Source: Caulobacteraceae bacterium (lineage in GTDB: Bacteria > Pseudomonadota > Alphaproteobacteria > Caulobacterales > Caulobacteraceae). Taken from it: 14,127 nt of DNA. The stretch lies in NCBI GenBank assembly GCA_028291305.1, contig JAQGII010000075.1:1-14127 (forward strand), in the 5' to 3' direction. A program made the translations under genes and the position numbers. Below the pieces are notes generated by a model. It saw only the letters and a list, made by a program, of their open reading frames with translations. It did no database searches and was not told the origin of the DNA. Of this stretch, positions 7,340 through 13,556 are shown in pieces. Position 1 is the first letter of the stretch; each line of letters starts with the position of its first letter.

Positions 7340-7357
7340 GTAAACCGCCTATAAACC
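7340..7357. promoter_or_regulatory. TAAACC direct repeat, possible CtrA-type site
   Basis: TAAACC occurs at 7341-7346 and again at 7352-7357, exactly 11 nt apart (GTAA-N7-ATAA). The CtrA consensus in Caulobacterales is TTAA-N7-TTAA, so spacing is right and six of eight core bases match. It lies between the divergent cpdR and amidohydrolase genes and could serve either. Assignment to CtrA is inference. Confidence 0.35.
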
Positions 7358-7425
7358 TTGTCCCAACTTTCTCCCGCGCCTGCACCCGCGTTGACGCGGT
7401 CCCCCTCGTTTGCCCAAATGAGATC

Positions 7426-8349
7426 ATGACGGCATGGGAAGGCTTGTCCGGGCCAGAGGCGGATCTGGCGGCGCTGTCGCCGGGCGGCGAGGAGACGGTC
7501 CATGGACCGCCGTTCGCGCTGGTTCGCGCCCTGGGCATCCCCTCGCCCTTCGTGTTCGCCTCGCCCCACTCGGGCCGCGAATATCCCGCCGAACTGATGG
7601 ACGCCGCGGCGCTGGACGGCGCCGCCATCCGCCGCTCCGAGGACGCCTTCGTCGACGAACTGATCGGATCGGCGCCGGACAGCGGAGTGACCCTGCTCAC
7701 CGCCCGCTATGCGCGCGCCTATATCGACGTGAACCGGGAAGCCTATGAGCTGGACCCGGCCATGTTCGAGGATGAATTGCCGGCCTTCGCCCGCGCCCGC
7801 ACCGCACGGGTGGCCGCCGGGCTCGGCTCGATCGCCCGGGTGGTGGGCGACGGCCAGGAGATCTACCGCCGCAAGCTAACCTTCGAGGAGGCGCGGCGGC
7901 GCATCGAGGCGGTGCACCGGCCCTACCACGTGGCCCTGGCCGGCCTGCTGGAGGAGACCCGCGCCCTGCACGGCCGCGCGGCCCTGATCGACTGGCATTC
8001 CATGCCCTCGGCGGCCTCGGGCGACCCGGCCTATGGGCGCAAGGGGTGCGACATGGTGCTGGGCGACCGGTTCGGTTCGGCCTGCGCGCCGGGGCTGACG
8101 CGGCTGGTGGAGCGGGAGCTGGAGGCGATGGGTTACCGGGTGGCGCGCAACGCCCCCTATGCCGGCGGCTACACCACCGAATTCTACGGCCGCCCCGCCG
8201 AAGGCCTGCACGCCCTGCAGATCGAGATCAACCGCGGGGTCTATCTGGACGAGGCGGCGTTGAAGCCCAACGCCGGCTTTGGCCGCCTGAAGCACGATCT
8301 GGACCGGCTGTGCGCGACCCTGGCGCGCGACTGGCGCAAGGCTTTCTAA
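7426..8349 (+). CDS. N-formylglutamate amidohydrolase family protein
   Basis: This is a 307-residue cytosolic protein of the FGase family, zinc-dependent enzymes that remove the formyl group from N-formyl-L-glutamate or related N-acyl amino acids. Visible family motifs in order are FASPHSGREYP (44-54, metal-site histidine), AYIDVNREAYELDP (99-111), ALIDWHSMPS (186-195), GDRFG (213-217), NAPYAGGYTTEFYGRP (242-257) and QIEINRGVYLDE (265-276). The length is normal. No histidine-degradation genes lie nearby, so I do not call it hutG; it may act on another formylated or acylated substrate. The ATG lacks a clear ribosome binding site. Its neighbours are cpdR, divergent, and the candidate small RNA, convergent, 61 nt beyond its stop. 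Confidence 0.88.
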   Translation: MTAWEGLSGPEADLAALSPGGEETVHGPPFALVRALGIPSPFVFASPHSGREYPAELMDAAALDGAAIRRSEDAFVDELIGSAPDSGVTLLTARYARAYIDVNREAYELDPAMFEDELPAFARARTARVAAGLGSIARVVGDGQEIYRRKLTFEEARRRIEAVHRPYHVALAGLLEETRALHGRAALIDWHSMPSAASGDPAYGRKGCDMVLGDRFGSACAPGLTRLVERELEAMGYRVARNAPYAGGYTTEFYGRPAEGLHALQIEINRGVYLDEAALKPNAGFGRLKHDLDRLCATLARDWRKAF

Positions 8350-8410
8350 AGTGGCGGAGGGAGGAGCGCGAAGCCTTGGACCGCCTCGATTTCCGCCCTG
8401 CGCTCAGCGC

Positions 8411-8438
8411 AAAAAAAAGCCGCGCCAGACGGCGCGGC
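8411..8438 (-). terminator. Rho-independent terminator of the small RNA
   Basis: On the - strand, GCCGCGCC and GGCGCGGC pair as an 8-bp GC stem with a 4-nt loop (GTCT), followed directly by eight T (8411-8418). It is oriented to stop leftward transcription. No accepted leftward protein gene precedes it, so it fits the small RNA gene immediately upstream. On the + strand there is no U tract after the stem. Confidence 0.88.
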
Positions 8439-8494
8439 AAAGTCAATAGGGAGGAAACGCCCAGGAAGGGCAGCGGCGTCAGCGACGCCGCACA
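8411..8494 (-). ncRNA. Candidate trans-acting small RNA with anti-Shine-Dalgarno-like loop
   Basis: An RNA of about 84 nt is predicted on the - strand, from a start near 8493-8496 to the U tract at 8411. It has three modules. The first is a hairpin GCGGCGTC-GCT-GACGCCGC (8473-8491). The second is a small hairpin GCCC-TTCCT-GGGC (8459-8471). Then comes an unpaired stretch, GTTTCCTCCCTATTGACTTT (8439-8458), before the terminator hairpin. The exposed UUUCCUCCC is complementary to Shine-Dalgarno sequences. Similar CU-rich single-stranded motifs are known in alphaproteobacterial regulatory RNAs that block translation of many mRNAs. It has its own promoter and lies between two protein genes on the other strand. 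I do not recognise it as a named family. Targets and Hfq dependence are unknown. The 5' end is an estimate from the promoter position. Confidence 0.68.
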
Positions 8495-8500
8495 ACGAGG

Positions 8501-8529
8501 TTTATAGAGTGCATCGCAGCACCGGGCAA
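8501..8529 (-). promoter_or_regulatory. Promoter of the small RNA
   Basis: On the - strand, TTGCCC (8524-8529) and TATAAA (8501-8506) are separated by exactly 17 nt. The -10 matches 5 of 6 and the -35 matches 4 of 6 general consensus bases. A transcription start near 8493-8496 follows. An AT-rich TTTTTC/GAAAAA inverted repeat (8543-8559) lies just upstream, where an UP element would be. Confidence 0.6.
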
Positions 8530-8637
8530 CAGCCCAGTGCGATTTTTCGGGGTGAAAAACTGTCGCAGGTCCGGAAACCCCTGTTACTCCAATGACAAAA
8601 CAGGCGTTGCAGGCGGGCAACAGCATATTGCATCGCA
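8510..8637. repeat. Two swapped copies of a two-part motif upstream of the small RNA
   Basis: GGGCAACAGC occurs at 8524-8533 and 8615-8624. TGCATCGCA occurs at 8510-8518 and 8629-8637. In the first module TGCATCGCA precedes GGGCAACAGC; in the second the order is reversed. The first module overlaps the -35 and spacer of the small RNA promoter. A related inverted half (TGCGAT, 8538-8543) faces the first ATCGCA (8513-8518). Repetition in this position suggests a regulator binding region, but the protein is unknown. Confidence 0.4.
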
Positions 8638-8666
8638 CAATAGCCCTCGCTTGATACTTTAAAACC

Positions 8667-8681
8667 CCTTATTAAATAAGG
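8667..8681. promoter_or_regulatory. 15-bp perfect palindrome upstream of typA
   Basis: CCTTATT-A-AATAAGG is a perfect palindrome with a single central base, in an AT-rich patch (about 8650-8682) of an otherwise GC-rich genome. It lies 125 nt before the typA start. It could be an operator or part of the typA promoter region (TTGATA at 8651-8656 lies just upstream). The remainder of 8560-8805 shows no gene that I can support. Confidence 0.35.
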
Positions 8682-8738
8682 CCCGAGACGTCATCGCTTT
8701 GCAGCGTGACATATCAACATGTAGGCCGGGGGTGGCGT

Positions 8739-8755
8739 CGCGAGCCTCCCTCGCG
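8739..8755 (+). other. Small hairpin in the typA leader
   Basis: CGCGAG (8739-8744) and CTCGCG (8750-8755) pair as a 6-bp stem with a CCTCC loop, 50 nt before the typA start codon. No Shine-Dalgarno sequence is visible before that ATG (upstream bases TTCGCACTCCT). The loop bases would be complementary to purine-rich ribosome binding sequences. The role is unknown. Confidence 0.25.
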
Positions 8756-8805
8756 TACAAGGCCCGCGCCTTCCTCCCCCGAAATTTTTTCTGGTTCGCA
8801 CTCCT

Positions 8806-10641
8806 ATGGCCCTGCGCAATATCGCCATCATCGCCCACGTCGATCACGGCAAGACCACCTTGGTGGACCAACTGCTCGCTCAGTCGGGCATTTTCCGAGC
8901 CAACGAGGCCCACGTCGAGCGGGCCATGGACTCCAATGACCAGGAGCGCGAGCGGGGCATCACCATCCTGGCCAAGTGCACCTCGGTCATGTGGCACGGC
9001 AAGGCGGGCGACACCCGCATCAACATCATCGACACCCCCGGCCACGCCGACTTCGGCGGCGAGGTGGAGCGCATCCTGGGCATGGTCGACGGCTGCCTGC
9101 TGTTGGTGGACGCCGAAGAGGGCGTCATGCCCCAGACCAAGTTCGTGCTGGGCAAGGCGTTGAAGCTGGGCCTGCGCCCGATCGTGGTGCTGAACAAGGT
9201 CGACCGGCCGCACGCCGATCCCGACAAGGTGCTCAACGACGCCTTCGACCTGTTCGCCGCGATGGGCGCGGACGACGACCAGCTCGACTTCCCCCACCTG
9301 TACGCCTCGGGCAAGCAGGGCTGGGCGGTGGTCAACATGGGCGACCCGCAGGAAAGCCTGGCGCCGATCTTCGACAAGATCGTCGAGCATGTGCCCGCCC
9401 CCCAGGCCGAGCAGCGCATGGACGAGCCGGCCCAGATCCTGGCCGTGCTGATCGAAAACGACCCCTTCCTCGGCCGCCTGCTGACCGGCCGCGTCGAGGC
9501 CGGCCGCTTCACCCCCGGCCAGGCCATCCACGCCCTGTCGCGCGACGGCAAGGAGATCGAGAAGGGCCGGGTCACCAAGATCCTCGCCTTCCGCGGCCTG
9601 AAGCGCCAGCCGATCGACGTGGCCGAAGCGGGCGACATCGTCGCCATCGCCGGCCTGTCCAAGGCCACCGTGGCCGACACCCTGTGCGCCCAGGAAGTGA
9701 CCGAGGCCCTGCCGGCCCAGCCGATCGATCCGCCGACCATCTCCATGACCGTGTCGGTCAACGACAGCCCCCTGGCCGGCAAGGACGGCGACAAGGTGCA
9801 GTCGCGGGTCATCCGCGAGCGCCTGCTACGCGAAGCCGAAAGCAACGTCGCCATCAAGGTGTCCGAAACCGCCGAGAAGGACGCCTATGAAGTCGCCGGC
9901 CGCGGCGAACTGCAGCTGGGCGTGCTGATCGAGAACATGCGCCGCGAAGGCTTCGAGGTGTCGATCTCGCGACCGCGCGTGGTGTTCCGCAACGACGAGG
10001 AGACCGGCGCCCGCATGGAGCCTATCGAAGACGTCGTGATCGACGTCGACGACGACTACACCGGCGTGGTCATCGACAAGCTGTCGCAGCGCAAGGCCGA
10101 GCTGAAGGACATGCGTCCCTCCGGCGCCGGCAAGACCCGCATCACCCTGCAGTCGCCGTCGCGTTCGCTGATCGGCTACCAGGGCGAGTTCCTCACCGAC
10201 ACCCGCGGCTCGGGCGTGCTGAACCGCGTGTTCTCGCACTACGAGCCCTACAAGGGCGCCATCGAGGGCCGCCGCAACGGCGTGCTGGTGTCCAACTGCG
10301 ACGGGGAAACGGCGTCGTTCGCGCTGTGGAACCTGGAAGACCGCGGCGTGATGTTCGTGGGCGCCAACGAGGCCTGCTACCAGGGCATGATCATCGGCGA
10401 GAACTCGCGCTGGGACGACCTCGACGTCAACCCGATGAAGGCCAAGCAGCTGACCAACGTGCGCGCCTCCGGCAAGGACGAGGCCATCCGCCTGACCCCG
10501 CCGCGCCGCCCGACCCTGGAACAGGCGATCGCCTATATCGGCGAGGACGAACTGGTCGAGGTCACCCCCAAGGCGATCCGCCTGCGCAAGCGCGTGCTGA
10601 ACCCTTCGTTCCGCAAGAAGCGCATCCGCGAAGACGCGTAA
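8806..10641 (+). CDS. typA: Translational GTPase TypA/BipA
   Basis: This is a 611-residue ribosome-associated GTPase of the EF-G-like superfamily, involved in stress adaptation and large-subunit assembly in other bacteria. All GTPase motifs are visible: G1 AHVDHGKTT (10-18), G2 RGITI (50-54), G3 DTPGH (76-80), G4 NKVD (130-133) and G5 SGK (168-170). The EF-Tu-like domain 2 follows (LIENDPFLGRLLTGRVEAG), then the EF-G-like domains with GRGELQLGVLIENMRREG and the TypA-specific C-terminal domain, including TRGSGVLNRVFSHYEPYKG. The length is normal and the C terminus (NPSFRKKRIREDA) is complete. The ATG has no evident ribosome binding site. A strong hairpin follows the stop codon, so it is probably transcribed alone. 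Confidence 0.97.
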   Translation: MALRNIAIIAHVDHGKTTLVDQLLAQSGIFRANEAHVERAMDSNDQERERGITILAKCTSVMWHGKAGDTRINIIDTPGHADFGGEVERILGMVDGCLLLVDAEEGVMPQTKFVLGKALKLGLRPIVVLNKVDRPHADPDKVLNDAFDLFAAMGADDDQLDFPHLYASGKQGWAVVNMGDPQESLAPIFDKIVEHVPAPQAEQRMDEPAQILAVLIENDPFLGRLLTGRVEAGRFTPGQAIHALSRDGKEIEKGRVTKILAFRGLKRQPIDVAEAGDIVAIAGLSKATVADTLCAQEVTEALPAQPIDPPTISMTVSVNDSPLAGKDGDKVQSRVIRERLLREAESNVAIKVSETAEKDAYEVAGRGELQLGVLIENMRREGFEVSISRPRVVFRNDEETGARMEPIEDVVIDVDDDYTGVVIDKLSQRKAELKDMRPSGAGKTRITLQSPSRSLIGYQGEFLTDTRGSGVLNRVFSHYEPYKGAIEGRRNGVLVSNCDGETASFALWNLEDRGVMFVGANEACYQGMIIGENSRWDDLDVNPMKAKQLTNVRASGKDEAIRLTPPRRPTLEQAIAYIGEDELVEVTPKAIRLRKRVLNPSFRKKRIREDA

Positions 10642-10649
10642 AGCCATCG

Positions 10650-10680
10650 ATCCTCCCCCGGTCCGCCGGGGGAGGATTTC
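10650..10680 (+). terminator. Terminator after typA
   Basis: ATCCTCCCCCGG (10650-10661) and CCGGGGGAGGAT (10666-10677) form a perfect 12-bp stem with a 4-nt loop, 8 nt after the typA stop. Only TT follows the last stem base, so the U tract is short. The stem strength and position still support a terminator. Confidence 0.72.
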
Positions 10681-10750
10681 GCCATCCAGCCCAGGTCTTC
10701 TGAACACCGATGCCTCTTGGGCGGATCGGCGGTCGGGGCTAAGAGAGGGC

Positions 10751-11860
10751 ATGGCCGAAGGCGACGCCCGCACCGCCCGCAAGACCGACGCCGAGCCCTC
10801 CGGGTTCGGCAAGGGGTTCCTCTACGACATCTGGTACTTCGCCGCGCTGGGGTCGGACCTGAGGCCCGGCAAGCTGCAGCGCTATGAGATCATGGGCCAG
10901 CCGGTGCTGTTGGGCCGCGACCGCTCGGGCGCCGTCTACGCCCTGCGCGACATCTGCCCGCACCGCGCCGCGCCGCTGTCGGCCGGCAGGCTGGCGACCG
11001 ACGACAGCGGCGCCGAGGCGGTGGAGTGCCCCTACCACGGCTGGATGTTCCGCACCGACGGGGTCTGCTCCAAGGTCCCGTCCCTGGTGGCCGACCAGGC
11101 GATGGAGGTGTCGCGCATCCGCGTACGCCGCTATCCGGCGGCCGAAAGCCAGGGCCTGGTGTTCATCTGGATGGCCTCGGACGCGGCCCGGGAGGCCGAA
11201 CCGGACCAGCCGCCGCCGCTGTTCGAAGGCGTCGTCGGCGGGGCGCCCAAGCTGGTCGACCGGATGGCGTTCGACGCCCACATCGACCACGCGGTGGTCG
11301 GGCTGATGGACCCGGCGCACGGCCCCTATGTGCACCAGCAGTGGTGGTGGCGCTCCAAGTCCAGGCAACTGGAAAAGGCCAAGCCGTTCGAGCCGGTCGA
11401 GGCCGGCTTCCGCATGGTGCGCCACACCCCGTCCAGCAACAGCCGCGCCTACCGCCTGCTGGGCGGAGCGCCGGAAACGGAGATCAGTTTCCGCCTGCCG
11501 GGGCTGCGCTGGGAGCATATCCGCGTCGGGGAGCGGCAGGTGCTGTCGCTGACCTGCCTGACGCCGGTGGACGACACCCATACCCGCATCACCCAGATCA
11601 TCTGGTCCGACCATCCGGTGTTCAGCCTGCTGAAGCCGCTGATCCGCCTGGGCGCCCGCATCTTCCTGCGCCAGGACGGGGACATGGTGAACCTGCAGAA
11701 CCAGGGCCTGCGCTACGACCCGTCCCTGCTGTGGATCGACGACGCCGACCGCCAGGCCAAATGGTACCAGGCCCTGAAACGCGAATGGGCCGCCGCGCGC
11801 AAGGCAGGGCGGCCGTTCGTCAATCCGGTCAAGGCGGCGGTCCTGCGGTGGAAGAGCTGA
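10751..11860 (+). CDS. Rieske [2Fe-2S] non-heme iron oxygenase, alpha subunit type
   Basis: This is a 369-residue oxygenase. The N-terminal Rieske domain binds a [2Fe-2S] cluster through Cys69-Pro-His71 and Cys93-Pro-Tyr-His96 (DICPHR and ECPYHGW). The catalytic domain has the pattern Asp187-x2-His190-x4-His195 (LMDPAHGPYVH) for the mononuclear iron site, with the third ligand probably Asp309 or Asp311 (RQDGDMVN). The length fits alpha subunits that work as homotrimers, as in O-demethylases and other single-component terminal oxygenases. No reductase or ferredoxin gene is adjacent, so electron donors would come from elsewhere. GAGAGGG just upstream of the ATG supports the start. The substrate cannot be read from the sequence. 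It ends 9 nt from the end of a convergent TetR-family gene. Confidence 0.9.
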   Translation: MAEGDARTARKTDAEPSGFGKGFLYDIWYFAALGSDLRPGKLQRYEIMGQPVLLGRDRSGAVYALRDICPHRAAPLSAGRLATDDSGAEAVECPYHGWMFRTDGVCSKVPSLVADQAMEVSRIRVRRYPAAESQGLVFIWMASDAAREAEPDQPPPLFEGVVGGAPKLVDRMAFDAHIDHAVVGLMDPAHGPYVHQQWWWRSKSRQLEKAKPFEPVEAGFRMVRHTPSSNSRAYRLLGGAPETEISFRLPGLRWEHIRVGERQVLSLTCLTPVDDTHTRITQIIWSDHPVFSLLKPLIRLGARIFLRQDGDMVNLQNQGLRYDPSLLWIDDADRQAKWYQALKREWAAARKAGRPFVNPVKAAVLRWKS

Positions 11861-11869
11861 AGGACCTGT

Positions 11870-12508
11870 CTAGGCCCTGAAACCGCTGAGGATCAGGGCG
11901 ATTTGCAGCCGGTTGCGCGCGATCAGCTGGTCCTGCGTCCACTCGTCGAACAGGGCGCGGCGATAGTTGGCGACATAGGTGTCCCACAGGATTTCGGCGG
12001 TCAGCTTTAGATCGGTCCTGGCGGCAAGCTCGCCCCGCTCCACCGCGCGGGCGAGGACGCCGATCACGGCCTCCAGCGCCAGCCGGTAGCTCGGCCGGTC
12101 GCCGAATTCGCCGCCGAGCCCGGCCGACCAGGACAGGCTGATCGCCGCCTGGAGCAGGGGGAGCTGAGCGAAATGGAAGCTGTAGCCGACCTTGAAGATG
12201 GCCAGCACCGCCTCGTCGACGCCGGCGTCCAGCTGCTCGGCCTGCTTCACACCTTCCACCTGGCGTTGGAAGTCCTCGGCCATCACGGCGTTGAACAGGT
12301 CGGTCTTGTCCAGGAAACTGGCGAACACCGCGCCGGTGGAAAGGCCCGCGGCCGAGGCGATATCGCGGATGGTGGCGGCCTCGTAGCCGCGCTCCATGAA
12401 CAGGCCACGGGCGGACTCGAGCACCCGGCGGCGGGTTTTCAGTTTGGACTGGGCCCTCAGCGAGGTCGGTCCACCGGCCTCCTGGCGAAGTGAAGAAAGG
12501 ATATTCAT
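11870..12508 (-). CDS. TetR/AcrR-family transcriptional regulator
   Basis: This is a 212-residue DNA-binding regulator. The N-terminal TetR domain is clear: TRRRVLESARGLFMERGYEAATIRDIA (25-51), then the helix-turn-helix ending GLSTGAVFASFLDKTDLFNAV (55-75). The C-terminal ligand and dimer domain (about 80-212) is helical and not assigned to a ligand. ATG 12508 is chosen over GTG 12514, two codons upstream; neither has a strong ribosome binding site. It is tail-to-tail with the Rieske oxygenase gene, only 9 nt between stop codons, so the 3' ends of the two transcripts may overlap. Regulation of the oxygenase is plausible from neighbourhood but not shown, since the two genes do not share a promoter region. 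Confidence 0.9.
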   Translation of the reverse strand: MNILSSLRQEAGGPTSLRAQSKLKTRRRVLESARGLFMERGYEAATIRDIASAAGLSTGAVFASFLDKTDLFNAVMAEDFQRQVEGVKQAEQLDAGVDEAVLAIFKVGYSFHFAQLPLLQAAISLSWSAGLGGEFGDRPSYRLALEAVIGVLARAVERGELAARTDLKLTAEILWDTYVANYRRALFDEWTQDQLIARNRLQIALILSGFRA

Positions 12509-12657
12509 GTTCACGTCCGGCTGAGCGGCTGGGATGCGTAGGGGCCGAAAGCGGGGTCGGTCGGCGCGCCAGCTCGTTTCAATGAAGTTGAGGAAGCTAG
12601 GCTAGGCGCCGGGCGTCCCGACGACAATATGGCCAGTTGGATCATGTTTTTAAGTGC

Positions 12658-12721
12658 GGCGCCCCGTCTCCGTGCGTTTTCGCCGCACGCAGGCGGCGAA
12701 AGCGACCCAGCTTGGGGCGCC
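12658..12721. repeat. Nested inverted repeat, intergenic
   Basis: Outer arms GGCGCCCC (12658-12665) and GGGGCGCC (12714-12721) enclose a second hairpin: CGTTTTCGCCG (12675-12685) pairs with CGGCGAAAGCG (12694-12704) with one G-U pair and an 8-nt loop. The 64-nt element could form a cruciform or a structured RNA. It resembles a dispersed intergenic palindromic repeat in style, but I cannot test for other copies. It lies between the TetR gene and the HIG1-type gene. Confidence 0.45.
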
Positions 12722-12727
12722 ATATCC

Positions 12728-12754
12728 GCGCCCGGCGCCTTCTGGCGCGGGCGC
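12728..12754 (+). other. GC-rich hairpin before the HIG1-type gene
   Basis: GCGCCC (12728-12733) pairs with GGGCGC (12749-12754), and GCGCC (12735-12739) pairs with GGCGC (12744-12748), with one bulged G and a TTCT loop. It ends 23 nt before the start codon, so it lies in the leader or the promoter region of the next gene. The role is unknown. Confidence 0.3.
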
Positions 12755-12777
12755 TTCCGGCCCGTTACGATAGCGCC

Positions 12778-12984
12778 ATGCGCGATCTTTTCGACATCCT
12801 GATCCCCGTCTGCCTGCTGATCGTGCTGGGGGTGCTGGCCGTCGGCGTCTATTCGCTGTTTCGCGGCGGCAGTTTCGCCCGCTCCTACTCCAACAAGCTG
12901 ATGCGCCTGCGGGTGCTGACGCAGTTCATCGCCATCCTGGTGCTGGTGGCCGCCTTCGTGTGGCGCCGCCACGGGGCCCACTAG
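12778..12984 (+). CDS. HIG1-type twin-transmembrane protein
   Basis: This 68-residue inner-membrane protein has two hydrophobic segments: residues about 5-27 (FDILIPVCLLIVLGVLAVGV) and about 47-62 (LTQFIAILVLVAAFVW). They are joined by a basic loop, SLFRGGSFARSYSNKLMRLR. The GG...YSNKLMRLRV pattern between two helices is typical of the HIG1 domain. HIG1 proteins in mitochondria and relatives assist respiratory supercomplexes and cytochrome oxidase; the same role here is inference. The frame is open upstream to 12637, but that extension is Arg-rich and spans the hairpins, so ATG 12778 is preferred. It is 3 nt from the adenosyltransferase gene, indicating an operon. Confidence 0.82.
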   Translation: MRDLFDILIPVCLLIVLGVLAVGVYSLFRGGSFARSYSNKLMRLRVLTQFIAILVLVAAFVWRRHGAH

Positions 12985-12987
12985 GCC

Positions 12988-13521
12988 ATGCGCATCTACA
13001 CCCGCACCGGCGACCGGGGCGACACCGGCCTGACGGGCGGGGCCCGGGCGCGCAAATCGGACCTGCGGGTCGAGGCCCTCGGCGCCGTCGACGAGGCCAA
13101 CGCCGCCCTGGGGGTCGCCCGCGCCCACACCCGGGGGGACGACGCGCTCGATCCCGTCCTGGAGGGCCTGCAACACCGGCTGTTCGACCTCGGCGCCGAC
13201 CTGGCCTCGCCGGGCGCGCAGGGCCGCGTGGGCCAGGCGCACATCGACGCCGTCGAGCAGACCATCGACCGGCTCGAGGACGAGCTGGAGCCGCTGCGGG
13301 CCTTCATCCTCCCCGGGGGCGCGCCGGCCGCCGCCGCCCTGCACATGGCCCGCACCCTGGCCCGCCGCGCCGAGCGGGCGCTGGTGCGCCTGGGCGATGC
13401 GGGCGAGGCGGTCGATCCCGCCGCCGTGATGTTCCTGAACCGGTTGTCCGACCTGCTGTTCGTCGCCGCCCGCCACGCCAATCGGCAGGCGGGCGATGTG
13501 CTCTGGCGGCCCGGCGCGTAA
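12988..13521 (+). CDS. pduO: PduO-type cob(I)yrinic acid a,c-diamide adenosyltransferase
   Basis: This 177-residue enzyme transfers the 5'-deoxyadenosyl group of ATP to cob(I)alamin, giving adenosylcobalamin. Family motifs are present: MRIYTRTGDRGDTGLTGG (1-18, ATP-binding N terminus), DEAN (35-38), FILPGG (106-111), LHMARTLARRAER (118-130) and NRLSDLLF (151-158). The fold is a helical bundle that acts as a trimer. The length is close to the usual 180-190. It follows the HIG1-type gene by 3 nt and is probably translated from the same mRNA. The call as PduO type rests on the N-terminal TRTGD motif, which separates it from the CobA and EutT types. No cobalamin riboswitch is recognisable upstream. 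Confidence 0.92.
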   Translation: MRIYTRTGDRGDTGLTGGARARKSDLRVEALGAVDEANAALGVARAHTRGDDALDPVLEGLQHRLFDLGADLASPGAQGRVGQAHIDAVEQTIDRLEDELEPLRAFILPGGAPAAAALHMARTLARRAERALVRLGDAGEAVDPAAVMFLNRLSDLLFVAARHANRQAGDVLWRPGA

Positions 13522-13556
13522 GCGCCGGCCCTTCCGATGGGCTCTAGATCACAGAG

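Noticed and set aside
7426..8349. Naming the amidohydrolase hutG
   Set aside because: The family fits, but no other histidine-utilisation gene is present, so the specific pathway is not supported.
8449..8457. GGGAGGAAA on the + strand, looking like a strong ribosome binding site
   Set aside because: No start codon with a sustained frame follows. The motif is better explained as the complement of the unpaired UUUCCUCCC of the - strand RNA.
8228..8638. 136-codon - strand frame across the small RNA region
   Set aside because: It reads through the small RNA promoter, hairpins and terminator and into the antisense of the amidohydrolase gene, with no family motif.
8659..8675. TTAA...TTAA pair upstream of typA as a CtrA site
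   Set aside because: The two TTAA are separated by 9 nt, not the 7 nt of the CtrA consensus.
12637..12984. Longer 115-residue version of the HIG1-type protein
   Set aside because: The extra 47 residues are Arg-rich, unlike HIG1 N termini, and the DNA there forms the nested hairpins.
12511..13476. 321-codon - strand frame opposite the HIG1 and adenosyltransferase genes
   Set aside because: Gln/Gly/His-rich antisense translation; the + strand frames carry clear family motifs.
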